From: Stercorarius parasiticus | Lineage: Eukaryota; Chordata; Aves; Charadriiformes; Stercorariidae | NCBI GenBank assembly: GCA_013396915.1 | Contig: VWZL01000265.1 | Span: forward strand, 825,163 to 889,162 | Reading direction: 5' to 3' | Length of the DNA stretch: 64,000 nucleotides | Part shown: in pieces, positions 50,680 to 61,583 of the stretch | Layout: the number at the start of each line of letters is the position of its first letter | Numbering within the stretch: position 1 is the stretch's first letter | Notes under the pieces: model-generated | What the model was told of the DNA's origin: nothing | The model's input: the letters and a program-made list of their open reading frames with translations, nothing else | The model's database searches: none | Translations under genes and position numbers: made by a program

Positions 50680-53600
50680 ATTCATGCATTGCAAAATTAT
50701 AGTAGAATTCTTATGAAAAACACTTATTACATTCACATGAATTCCAGTGCGGTTAATAATGATTAAATTTTTGCAGTGAAGAATGTAGGACTATTTATGA
50801 TTTACCGTCAAGGATGGAATGTTGTCATCTGGAACTGACACAAATATGACTGAAAGAGAAAGAGAAGAATCGTCTTGTTGACATTAGAAGCTGTGATAAG
50901 CACATGAGGAAGCTGTTACATCATTAGAAATTAAATCATTGCTCTTTTCTTAATTTTCTTGTATTATGTCTTACACACTTTGTGACGTTATTTCGACAAG
51001 GAAGTTTTTAAAAAAAAATTAAGATACAATAAAATGCTCATGTCTCCTTGTGCATAATTTCTATGCTTGTCTTGGTTTTTTCTTTCCAGGGGAGCATCAT
51101 TCAGTTGTTTGTGTTGATAGTAAAGAAACTCCGAACAGGGCATGAGCAGAAAATCATTTCCCTATCCTGTATTAGGCACATCAGATGGATTCCTAGCTCA
51201 TACAGGTTAAACCTGAATGCAGCTAGGAGCTCGTTTCCTATTATTTGAAAAGATTTCCTCTTCCATTTCAAGATGATGGGAAGTCCATTTCATAAAATGT
51301 TCCCACCACTTCAACAGTTAGCGGTAGAACTCGTCCCCATGCCCCAGTTCATGTAATAAACATACCTTAAATCCTACCTGCGCTTTCTAATCCAGCTAAT
51401 AAACTTCTGTGACCGTTTTTTGAAACGTAAAAAAAAAAGTAATCAGCATTTCTAGTAACATGTCCTCTGAAAACTGGGCTATTACATGATGTGCCTAAGT
51501 GGGGACAGAAAGGCTAAGACACCTGAAATAAAAAATTAGGCTTAAAAATCTTCATCACAGTATTGTAAGGTTTTAAACTTTTGGGTCTCAGAGTTATGCT
51601 GGCACTTTCAACAGGTGTATATTTCATCGTGCTCACGTAAATTGCAAATATAAACACTTACAGAAGGACATAGCATTCTGAATAGCTAGGGTATGTAACT
51701 CATTACGCTGCAAGGGGGAACTTTGCAGTAGCTACGGAAGGAAAAGGCTGAAACCTTATAAATTTAGTGAGAAGAGGTCAGAATAAATCCCTGAAGAATC
51801 AAATAGATTTAATTTCAGCTTTCTTCTTCCTCTCAGGATGTAAATTATACTTTCTTGCCATTCATCTGGCAGTGGGCCTATCATATCTGTTTGAAACGGA
51901 GAAAGAACAAGCCCTCAATAAAAAAATCATTTACTTTTTTGAGCCATACTGGCAAGAAGGGAAGTGTTAATTCTGATAGCCACTCCTGGTCCACCTCCTA
52001 GGAGAGATGCTGTGCAGAGAAGCACAGAGAAAGAGAAATGCTTGGGGCACAGTGCCCCTCCAACAGCTCTTATGAGGTGCCTGGCACAGGTCAGGGAGAA
52101 GTGGGTGGGATGGCAAACACTTTACACGGTTGCAATGGTCCTGATCACAATAACATGCTTCAGTTTTAGAAAGTCTACCCCTGCAAAGGGAAGGGCTTTT
52201 TGCACCTGAAGTGGTTTGGCTTGGATGCAGCATCCCTAGGACCAGATCTCTCTCCGAGCAGCTGCAGGTGCCAGGCTTTGCAAAAACAGGGATGCTCAGC
52301 CCACGTGTGGTTCTCAAGCTCCCTCCCTTCATGTGTCACAGCCCTGCCCAGCTCTGATGTGGTTGTCCAGACCTGACATGCTCAGTAAGGCTCTCAAGGA
52401 TCATGTGCTTGTCTTCAACCTGCTAACAGACTTGCAAGTTTTCACATAAGATCTGAAATGCACTTTTTGGGAGGAACAGCTGAAACCTACCATGGTCAAG
52501 GGGACCTGCTCCATTTCTGTGGATACTTCCCACTACTAAATGTTTCATCACCACCATGATGGACAGACAGGGACATGTAATTACACCTGGCAGCCTTACA
52601 CCTTCAGTGCCTCCAAAAGTCTGGAGAAATACATACATGTACATGAGTCTTAAATTCCTCATCTGTGGAAGGGAAGGAAGCTCACCATAAATCCTGTCAT
52701 AAATTTCTCTTTAGTTCCTATTTGTGGGGCAAATGAGGTGCCATGATACATGCATCTCTTGAAGTAGTTTGGGTTAGAATTTCTAGAAATTGTCTTTGAT
52801 TAGAAAAGGAATCAAAACAGCCCACAGCATGAGCAGGGATTAATCTAAAGACAGCATGTTCCTGTGCAGCGGCACATAACTAACCAGCAATGAGAGGGGT
52901 TTGCCTAAAATCCCAGCCTTGCCAAATATGAGCCAGGTACATCCCTTTGGAACAAGATTTCTTCACCTGCTAGTCATCCTTTTGGGATGTAGGTGGCCTG
53001 CAATCCATAGCAGTGAGCTCTTCTAAAATAGGATGGCAGCTCCTTGCTAAATAAGCCCCACTGTCTGGAGGCAGAGGGAGGGAAAGGATTTGCACCTTTG
53101 GACTCTCTCCATCTTAGCAGGACTTTGCAGCAAACCAAATGCAGAATCCCGACCAGGAACCAAAGACACTCCTCTACTTCAGTGCTGCATATTTTGCTAT
53201 TCCCATCTGCTTACCTTCCTTGTATTGAGCAGAGCAGGATAGCCTTCTGGGTGTGACAGGGTGTGTTCAAGGATTATAAACTTTGGCTAGTTGTTTAATT
53301 AGTCAGGTCATCAGTCATCTAACAGCATTGATTGTTGGAACTGAGTTACAGCTGAACTTCCACACTGGGTTGCAGAGCACTGATTATTATACTGTAAACA
53401 AGAACTGAGCACTACCTGTGTGATGAATACGAGAGTATTACATGCATTCCTCTGCTTACAGCTCAGAGTTCTTTCAAGGATTGTTTTCTGGAAAAAAAAA
53501 AAAANATGTCATAATGTTGAGATTTCATTACTTCTGAGTTGTTTTATTGGAAAATAAAACCTTCCTTCAGCCACTGATGAGAACAAAGTATTTATATTTA

Positions 53601-54467
53601 ATAGAGTTTAAGTGATAGTGGAGAAAAACTGTGTCTTAAATTGAGACTTCAGCTCCTAATTGGCCTTCTCAAACTGTATGAGACCACTTATACGCTGAAG
53701 AAAGTCACTGCAGTACCTAGCCATCTGTATAACCCTCCAACTCTGTTTTGTTTATGTGAATTATAATAGCAATTTACAGGAATCTGTGGTCTGCAGAATA
53801 TCTTTGTTTAAAATATAATTGCTATGTATCAGCAGGAGTTCTCCTCTGAAGAGGCCTGAACAGCCGGTAGGGATAAATATTCTGGATGGCACTTTCTTTT
53901 CCACCTGACAACTTATTGTCCTGCTTGGGTGCATGAAACAGGACAGAGCAAGGTAGACCGCAAGATCTTTTGAGAGGCAGCAGAAATTAGCTAGCCAATT
54001 TAGTTGTCTATGACATAGCTATTCCAAAACACAAGTGTTAAACCTTTTATGACTTATCTTTTTGATGATGAGATATGTGTAAAACAAGTTTTATACTGAC
54101 AATGGTACGCTCTTTTATAAGACTGCTGGGAAAATAAACTGAAAGGAAAGATGGAAAATAAGGAGGTTTGATACAGATGACTTACTGCAGCAGTCACTTT
54201 TATGTCTCATTTCAAGTAGCCTCTGAGGATTTGGTTAATCAATAACAATATCCTGTCTGATCATCGTATTCCCTCTTTTTTTGATACGGGAATAATAATA
54301 GATAGCTCCCCAAAAGGTCTGAAAAAGAAGTAGTTCGTTGAACAGGTCAGTCTTGAGTTCTGCTGCCCTTTCTGAGTATAGGTCTCCTTCCTAGTGCTTC
54401 TTAAATAGTGGTCATCTGATAAGGAGTTATGCGTGCTGCATATGTGACAAATATGTTCTTATATGAC
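50680..54467. other. Unique non-coding sequence
   Basis: No gene is recognised. The longest frame is 121 codons (51967-52332, minus), in a slightly GC-richer patch, with no domain. A single unresolved base lies at 53505. Confidence 0.55.
53492..53505. repeat. Poly(A) run with unresolved base
   Basis: Thirteen A residues end in an N at 53505. This is the second of two single-N positions in the window; both lie in or beside homopolymers, which suggests a base-calling ambiguity and not a scaffold gap. Confidence 0.9.
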
Positions 54468-54507
54468 ATGTATATTTGTATACATATGTATATGTGTATG
54501 TATATGC
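54468..54507. repeat. TATG/TACA-type microsatellite
   Basis: A degenerate alternating purine-pyrimidine tract of ATGTATAT, TACATATG and TATGTGTATG units. Simple repeat. Confidence 0.85.
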
Positions 54508-56452
54508 CTACTTGTAAGGAGTAAAATAACATGATTTCTCCTTTACCTTCTGAATTTTGATATATTAATTTTTTTGATGGGCTCTGTGAAAGGGAGCGGT
54601 TCTAGTCCAGAGCTTTGGATAACCTTGTTTTTAACAAGCTTTCTTGCTTTCACAGAGGTCTGTTTGAAGTATCTCATTTTACTAAGAAATTGCTTCAGGG
54701 GTGGAAAGTCACACTGGTTTTTCTTCCTTACGTGCTAGTCACATGCTACTTTACTGTAGTCACAAGGTTAAGGCACTGGATTCAAATACAAGAGCAGAAT
54801 GTTCTCTATTTTAGGAAAAATAAAGATTATTTTGGATTTGCTATACTGACGGTCAGAGCTTGCACATCGACATTTTTGCCATGACATCTGATCCTAGAGT
54901 ATAAATTCATGTATTTGTCAGTGCTGCTCTGCAAAAGACACATTCAGCTTGAACACTGAAATGCACTGGAGACTGCTGAAGAGTAGATTGATTTAGAGTC
55001 CCGAGACAGCCTTCATATGATGCATAACTCCTACAAACCAAGAAGGTTGTATGTCTTTTAAGCCTGCACTAAATCACATACAAATGCAAGATGATGAACA
55101 CACTAAGGAGGTTGGATCTTCACTTTTTAGATACCCCTGAGCACATGACAGCAAAATGTTTCACTACTCTAAGAAAAAAATGGTGGTCAAGCTGTGATTT
55201 ATAAAGGGAGTAACTTAAAATTTTCACTCACTGGTTTGTAGTGAAAAATCATGAATTTGTGCCCAGAGAACAGCTCAGGCATATTTAAACAAATTTACAA
55301 CAAAATTGTATTTATTTTTGCCTAGAGTTTTGTGACTATCTTGATAGTTTTGCCAGGGGTTGCTAATATTTTGTGACCCTAATAATTAAGGATACTGAAT
55401 ATTTCCTACAATTGAACATCATCTCTATTACGAAAATGTGCTTAGAGAGAGAAACCACAGATCTGGGGTGGAATGCAAATGCCTAAGCACATCTGTTTAA
55501 TGCCACTTTAAATGCCCAGCGAGATGCTTTATTGATTGGGTCACCTACAGGTCTTTTGTCACATCTGCCCACCCTACATAGACACTTCAGACACAGAGAG
55601 TGTAGAAAATGACAACAGGGCACTATGTTAGGCTCCTGAATAATCCTCTGGGTCACCTGAAAGTTCATTTCTAGATCTACAATTTTCTTTTTTTTAAAGC
55701 ACCTATGCACATATTTCCCGGAAAGAAATGCTGCAGAAGTTTAGACTAAAACTAAAAACAAATTGCAAGGTTTTGTCACTCAAAACCTTAGTGCATGGCA
55801 AGCTTGCTCCATGCCAATCCCACCACTCTAATGCAGAAAATATGATGATGATGTAATTTGGATGAAAATCACCACACCTTTTCATTTCAGATAAATTCCT
55901 AAGTAGCACAGCATTGTGGAAGCAAAAAATCTGGCTAAACAAAGTGCTTGGGTGCACAAATAATGCCACTACGGAGAAACAGGACTGCTTGTGTGCTCCA
56001 AGATAAGTGTATTCTTAAATGTTACATTAAGCAGAAGCCAAAGAAAATGGGTATAGAACAGAGACAAGACAGACATTTAAGTGGAAATGTCCAGTAAGAG
56101 GAGAAACCAGTGCAAGAAGGTGAAAGCAAGAAATTTCAATCAATCAGCATGGGTAAAGGTAGGGGAAAGAACCTGAAACTATTTCCTGGGAAAGAAAAAT
56201 TGAGGTCTTTTTAGTGCATTCTCCGTGTTTACTGTTGTGGGTGAATGTTCAGATGGAGAGAATTTTAGGCAAACAGAAGCTAGCATTTGCTGAAGATGAA
56301 TTTTGCACCAAGCATTACCAGGTTTTCTTTGAGGTATTTCATTATATGGGTTACGTTCGCCCCATCAATGAGCTGCAATACTGTAGGATCTGTGGAGCAC
56401 AAATAAAACAAGATATCTAAAATCAACTGAGAAACTGAGATGCCCTGCCAGG
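54508..56452. other. Unique AT-rich non-coding sequence
   Basis: No gene is recognised. A 52-codon stretch starting at ATG 56265, inside a 68-codon frame ending at 56420, contains a CRICG pair of cysteines. It matches no family I know and is too short to support. Confidence 0.5.
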
Positions 56453-56480
56453 AAAAAAAAAAAAAAAGGGAAAAAAAAAA
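56453..56480 (+). repeat. Interrupted poly(A)
   Basis: Fifteen A, GGG, then ten A. It could be a retroposon tail, but no recognisable body precedes it. Confidence 0.9.
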
Positions 56481-59400
56481 GACAAAGCATAAGTAATGAG
56501 GAAAATTACAAATTTTATAGTAAATATACTTGCGAATTGCAAGCTGTTATGTTCACTTCACAAAAAGAACAGGGTATGGATTTGTCAAGTAACATTTCAC
56601 AGCAAACACTTCCTTCAGCTTATAGTTACTGCTACTAATGTAGTTTGTTCTGGGTACTATGGTAGAATGTGCGTGCTCTTCTGAGTCTGATGCAAAAGTA
56701 AACCTCGCTGTTATGGTCCTTGTTTTTACAATCAGGGAGCTGAATCATGCGAAGGCGGGGTGTGCTCACATGTACTTCAGTGGTAAAGCTGTGTTCAGAA
56801 ATTCCTGACTCCTTTTCCAGCTGACTTCCCCTCCACCCCTGCTGTTACCCACCTATCAATTGTTCATTACAAGGAAACTCCTTCTAAGGCTGTTTTCTAA
56901 ACCAGATATACTAAATGATGCCTTTAGCATTCATAAACTAGCTAGAGGACAGGTAGCTAAAGTGAGAGATGGAATACTGCATGGAGAAGAAAATTCAGAT
57001 TAAAATGCACCATATAGTCATGGTTTATCATTCAACCAGCTGGGCTAAATGTCAAAGTGACTGACACTTAACTCATGCACAACTCCCACAGATTGGAATG
57101 AGAGCGATGCATACATAGTGCCTTCAGGATCAAGTCTGTTCCCGGGAGCTACTGAACACTCTTCGCTTCTACTGCGGTCCTGGAATACACTCATCCAAGA
57201 ATCTGCCCCACATCCTAGCTGTATTCTGCACAGCACTGAAGATTGTAAAATTCATATTTTATCCCATTACTGAACAAAATCTTTGGTTTGTTTTCCTATA
57301 AAAATACGTGTATGTTTTCAATTGTTTTAAGGACAATTTAACCGATAGAAAACAACAAATACAAATCCCTTGTGGTTTTCTGTAATGCAGAAAGAAAATA
57401 TGCCAATGATATGGTCACCAAGAGGCTGAAGTACAGTTGGCCAGAGATCGATTGCACTGTCTGTAACCATTTAATGTTCCTAAATCTGCTTATCTTCTGG
57501 CTAACAAACAGGGTAAATAACAGCGGATGTCTATACAGCCTACCCTGACTACTCTCATCACAATTGATTCAGAATCAACGTCTTCTGGATTGACAAAACC
57601 CCTCTGTGATTAGAGTAAATTAACTTCAATAATTAGACACATTAAACACATTGAAGATGATGAAATATTTGGGTACTACAGCTATGCAGTCCACATGAAG
57701 GCCATACATAGCCTTTTGTCTCAAGTAACTCTCCTTAACCTAATGCAACTCAAGAATTTGAAACCTTTCCATACTGTTCCTAGGAGGACCTTCCTATAAT
57801 GTTTTTTCACTTCTGCAAAAGTAGAAGAGACTTTTGCACAATTTTTGCTGTTGTCAGAGTTGCTTTTCTAATTTTTAGAAAGAGAAATATCAATAAAATT
57901 AGTAAACATTATTATTCTACTTGAAGCTAAAGCAGCTTCTTGTATGTCAGGGATAGACACCAACAGATTTCAACTTCTTCTGAAGTTGATTCCATGGCCT
58001 GCAATATGAATCGCTGTATTGTCCCATGGAAAGTGAAAAAACATGAAGAGGAAATTTGAAAGACAAAAGGGAAACTTTTGCTTTCCACCATCATCCCTGC
58101 TCAATGTGACTTGCACCTCTGCCACTTTATTTAGATGGGGCCTGTATCTGCTCCAGAATAAACTGAACTACTACATAGATTTAGAACGGATGGCAATAGT
58201 TTCAGTAAAACCCTTTCTCCTTAGCTTCTGCGAGTGATAGAGAGGCAAATTTCTCTTGTAAAACGAGGAGTTACACGGTTTTAGTATCTTGCCAGTGCGA
58301 CAGCATATTCATCGCTGCAAGGTTCAGTGGAGCGCACACAGCCTCACAGGAGCAAAGCGTGGGGCCGTGTTTAACAGGTAGCTATAATTCTCTGGTCCGT
58401 TGGTTCAACAAATGAAGGCATGTTCATAGGTAGAAAAATAATCTAGTTTTGTCAGAAGTATCTATAGTCTGTCTTCTGCAAAACCTGCACCAGTATCACA
58501 TAACCCAGAACTTTTCTCTTTTAATAGATTCATCCTTTTCTGTAACTTTTTTGGGTAACGCTTCCCTGCATATGTAGTGTCAGCCAACTGTACATTTTTT
58601 TAGAATCTCCAAGTATAAGCAAATGCTTCAGTTTTCATTTGAACCTGGGTTCTTACTTTCTTCATAAGGGGTGCAGCCTACTAAGGATTTTCTGCCGTTT
58701 TTCCATATTTTCTCCTTATCGCAGGTGCTCTTTGCAAGCGTTTGGCAGCAGCTCTCACTTCATACCTGGACATTTCAGGAGTGGCAAACTGCCAGCTCGT
58801 TGTCTCTCTTCAGCAGAGTAAAAATTTATAGTCAGTTTTCATGACCTCGCACAGAATTTCATGCAGAACTGCCCAAATGGAATTCATCGGCTTTTGGGTT
58901 TCACCCCACCTTACACTCCTTTAAAGTAATTTCACCTCTGACCCCCCTTGCAGGTTGCAGCCAGGTTCACAAACTCCGACTTGCCCCAGTTGTGGTCTCC
59001 CCAGCCCCAGAAGAGCACTGGCAGGCAGGGCGGCAGCCAGTGAGTGCTGATGGAGCCTCATGTTCTTCACCTTTCTCTTTTCTTGCCAAGGATCTGCCAC
59101 CTTTTTGCGAAAATTTTCAAGACTTACTTAGCCAGCGCTGTCAGCAGACATCTTGCGGGCTTCAAGATTTCTGCCTGTTGTCGCTGTTTCTCAGCGCACC
59201 CGTCCTTGTTCTGCTAACTGTGGGGTGCTGCGTCTCTCTGCCTCTCTGTTGCCCTTTTCTATATGGCAGGCCTGATTTCTAGAGAAGGCTGGGGACACTG
59301 AAAGGCTGGCGGGCTGTGCTGCCTGCCTGCCCATCGAGCAGTTTTGGGAGGGACCACAGCTGGCCGCACATCTGATCCCTGCAGCGGAGCCCAGGCATGG

Positions 59401-59876
59401 GCTCTGCTATGGCAGCGGCACCCTGCTATACAGCAACTTTCGTTTCTTGAGAGGATGTTTTATGACTAACTCGAAATCAAAGAGACAGTAAATTAACATT
59501 TAAAAATGTATACTGAAACCAAGGAAAAAAATATTTCTTGCTGTATTAGCATCTGTTTGCTTCGAAAACAAAGAAATGGAACTTCATGTAAAGAAGAAAA
59601 TATTTTGTTTTAATTTGAATAAACATTTTCTTTTAAGTATCTTTCTTTAGGAAAATAATCATGGTTATAATCAACATATGCAGCCCTCAATTCAATTTTC
59701 AGAGATTCGCTGAACATTTGTGGAGAAATATTTGATCTCCAGCCTGCGACAGAGCAGCTGTTGAGCATCATGCGACACTTTCTCTGCTAGCCCCTAGAGC
59801 AGCGACGCTGTTCGTTACATCAATTATGAGGAAGAAAGAAATGGTTTTGTGGTCGAGATACAGAAGCCGAGCACCT
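56481..59876. other. Unique non-coding sequence
   Basis: No gene is supported. The longest frame is 96 codons (58992-59282, plus), in a GC-richer patch, without a domain. No transposon termini are seen. Confidence 0.55.
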
Positions 59877-59969
59877 CAGTCCTAGTCTTGGCCCCACCGC
59901 AGATTTCCTGCCCAGTCTGGGGCGAGTGACATAACCTCTCTGTGCCTCCCTTTATTCCTCTCTAAAGCC
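59877..59969 (+). mobile_element. MIR-like (CORE-SINE) fragment
   Basis: The order of elements follows the MIR consensus as I know it: a GTCCTAGTC..GGCCC..CC stretch, then TCTGGGGCGAGTGACATAAC corresponding to the ccttgggcaagtcacttaac region, directly followed by CTCTCTGTGCCTCCCTTTAT, corresponding to ctctctgtgcctcagtttcc. The match spans about 90 bp without large gaps, longer than the fragment at 23.1 kb, which makes chance less likely. The 3' LINE-like end is not recognisable. Such copies in birds are relics that predate the bird-mammal split, and some have been retained as regulatory sequence. Confidence 0.7.
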
Positions 59970-60753
59970 TGTCTGGGTTTTTGTAGACACCTTTATCACT
60001 GCAGCTGGGGAGGACCTCCTCGGGGGCAAGGCAAATAAATGCTCAGCTGCTTCAAGTTTGAAGTCCTCCTTTTGTTTAAGCAGAGGCGCTTGGAGGCGTG
60101 GTGTAAACTGTGCTGCAAACCTCCCAGCAAGTGGAAGGCGAAGGCTTGATCAGCAGCCCGGCTTCTCCTGTCATGCAGAGGATGCGCGCTTCCACCCAGC
60201 TGATGGCAGAAACCGCCGTGTCAGGAAGATAAGGGCAGTGGATATTTCGCAACTGATTCTTCTCCCAAACAGAGATGAAAAGCTGAAGCCCTGAAAAGGT
60301 CAGAGGCACAAATCTGACCAATTAATTCGATGTATAGGTTGCTAATTAGAATATGTTGTGTATTTGAAGTGTAGTATTGTTAAGCAAAAAAAAATAAATA
60401 TTGCTCAGTATGTTCTCAAACAGCAAAAAAAATGAGACTGTGGTACGTGTAGAAGTACAGTGCAATTCAGGGTCTGAAATTTCAAGTCATATATCACAAG
60501 TTACCAAGTCTAGAAATTTCCCTTTCCCCTTTCCTATCCTTCCAAATTTAAATGAAAGAAAACATATCGAAGAAAATAAACTAAAATATGAAAGTGACAC
60601 TCGGCTTTTAGAAAAAATTCTCATTTGAAATAAATATGAAGTACAGAAAGTCACCAGAGTAGCCTGTTCTAATCTTTTCTGTTGTTATCAGGGTGGTTTT
60701 CAAATTGAAAGGATTCTGGTTCACACATAATCATTAAATAAATATCCAGAGTT
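59970..60753. other. Unique non-coding sequence
   Basis: No gene is recognised. Frames are at most 81 codons. Confidence 0.55.
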
Positions 60754-60838
60754 TTGGATTCCCTGCTCACGGCAGGGGGGTAGGAACTAGATGATCTTTA
60801 AGGTCCCTTCCAACCCAAAACCATTCTATGATTCTATG
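60754..60838 (+). mobile_element. CR1 LINE 3' tail fragment
   Basis: The last 85 bp or so of a CR1: CTCACGGCAGGGGGGTAGGA, ACTAGATGATCTTTAAGGTC, the TCCCTTCCAACCC block and two perfect ATTCTATG octamers (60823-60838). It is severely 5'-truncated, in plus orientation, with no coding sequence left. No clear target-site duplication was found, as is usual for this family. Confidence 0.95.
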
Positions 60839-61540
60839 CTATAGTTGAATTAAACTCCGAGTGTTGTTTGGTGATGGGTAGCATTACTTCCTGGATACTC
60901 AGTTATCCTGGAATGACCTGGAAAAGCAGCATCACAAAAATACATTGTAGATTTTATGAGGTCAGTTTCGATTATATCCAGCCCGCTACCTCTAACACAC
61001 TTTCCTCTGGGCGCTATATCTATTATTTGAAAACGCTACTTTATGTTTGCTGTGATATTCTCCAGATTTTTAATAAAATTCCTTTGAAAATGCCTATTTA
61101 TCAGTAGCAGGCATAAGCCTGCCTTTTGCCTTGGGAAACGGAGGTCTTCCCAGAAGAATTACTTCAGGTTGCTAGAAAGATTAAAAACATAATTTAGTCT
61201 TATACAAACATGAAGTATGATTTTAAAAACCTGCCCTTCTAGATATATGGTTTGTTCTTTGGTCAAAATTAAAACAAAGAATGAAAATACTTAGCTAAAA
61301 GGTGTGCTTTTCATCTTCTGCTTGCTCTTTATAGCAAAAATCCACTTATCTTGGCTTTCTATATAAGGTATTTTACATCATCCAGAATTATGGCCGAGTG
61401 TGTATAAAGGTTGTGTCAGCATTTCCATTATAAAACCATATTTTAGAGGGTTTATAACTCAGCCATAAAAACTCACTCGGCAATGAAACTTGGCATACGA
61501 AATCCCAACCTGGAACACTTTTTTATCACCACCATTTTAT
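60839..61540. other. Unique AT-rich non-coding sequence
   Basis: No gene is seen; the longest frame is 79 codons. Confidence 0.55.
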
Positions 61541-61583
61541 AAAAAAAAAAAAAAAACAAACAACCAACCAAACAAACAAACCA
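61541..61583 (+). repeat. Poly(A) followed by (CAAA)n
   Basis: Sixteen A residues followed by CAAA/CCAA units. It has the form of a decayed retroposon tail, but the upstream sequence has no recognisable body. Confidence 0.85.

Noticed and set aside
55793..55814. Nested palindrome GCATGG...CCATGC around GCAAGCTTGC
   Set aside because: Short arms and no associated feature; probably chance.
56265..56420. 52-codon frame with a CRICG cysteine pair
   Set aside because: Too short, only one cysteine pair (no full zinc-finger motif), and no family match.
61541..61583. Poly(A)/(CAAA)n as evidence of a processed pseudogene
   Set aside because: The upstream sequence shows no polyadenylation-signal-bearing retrocopy or recognisable coding body.
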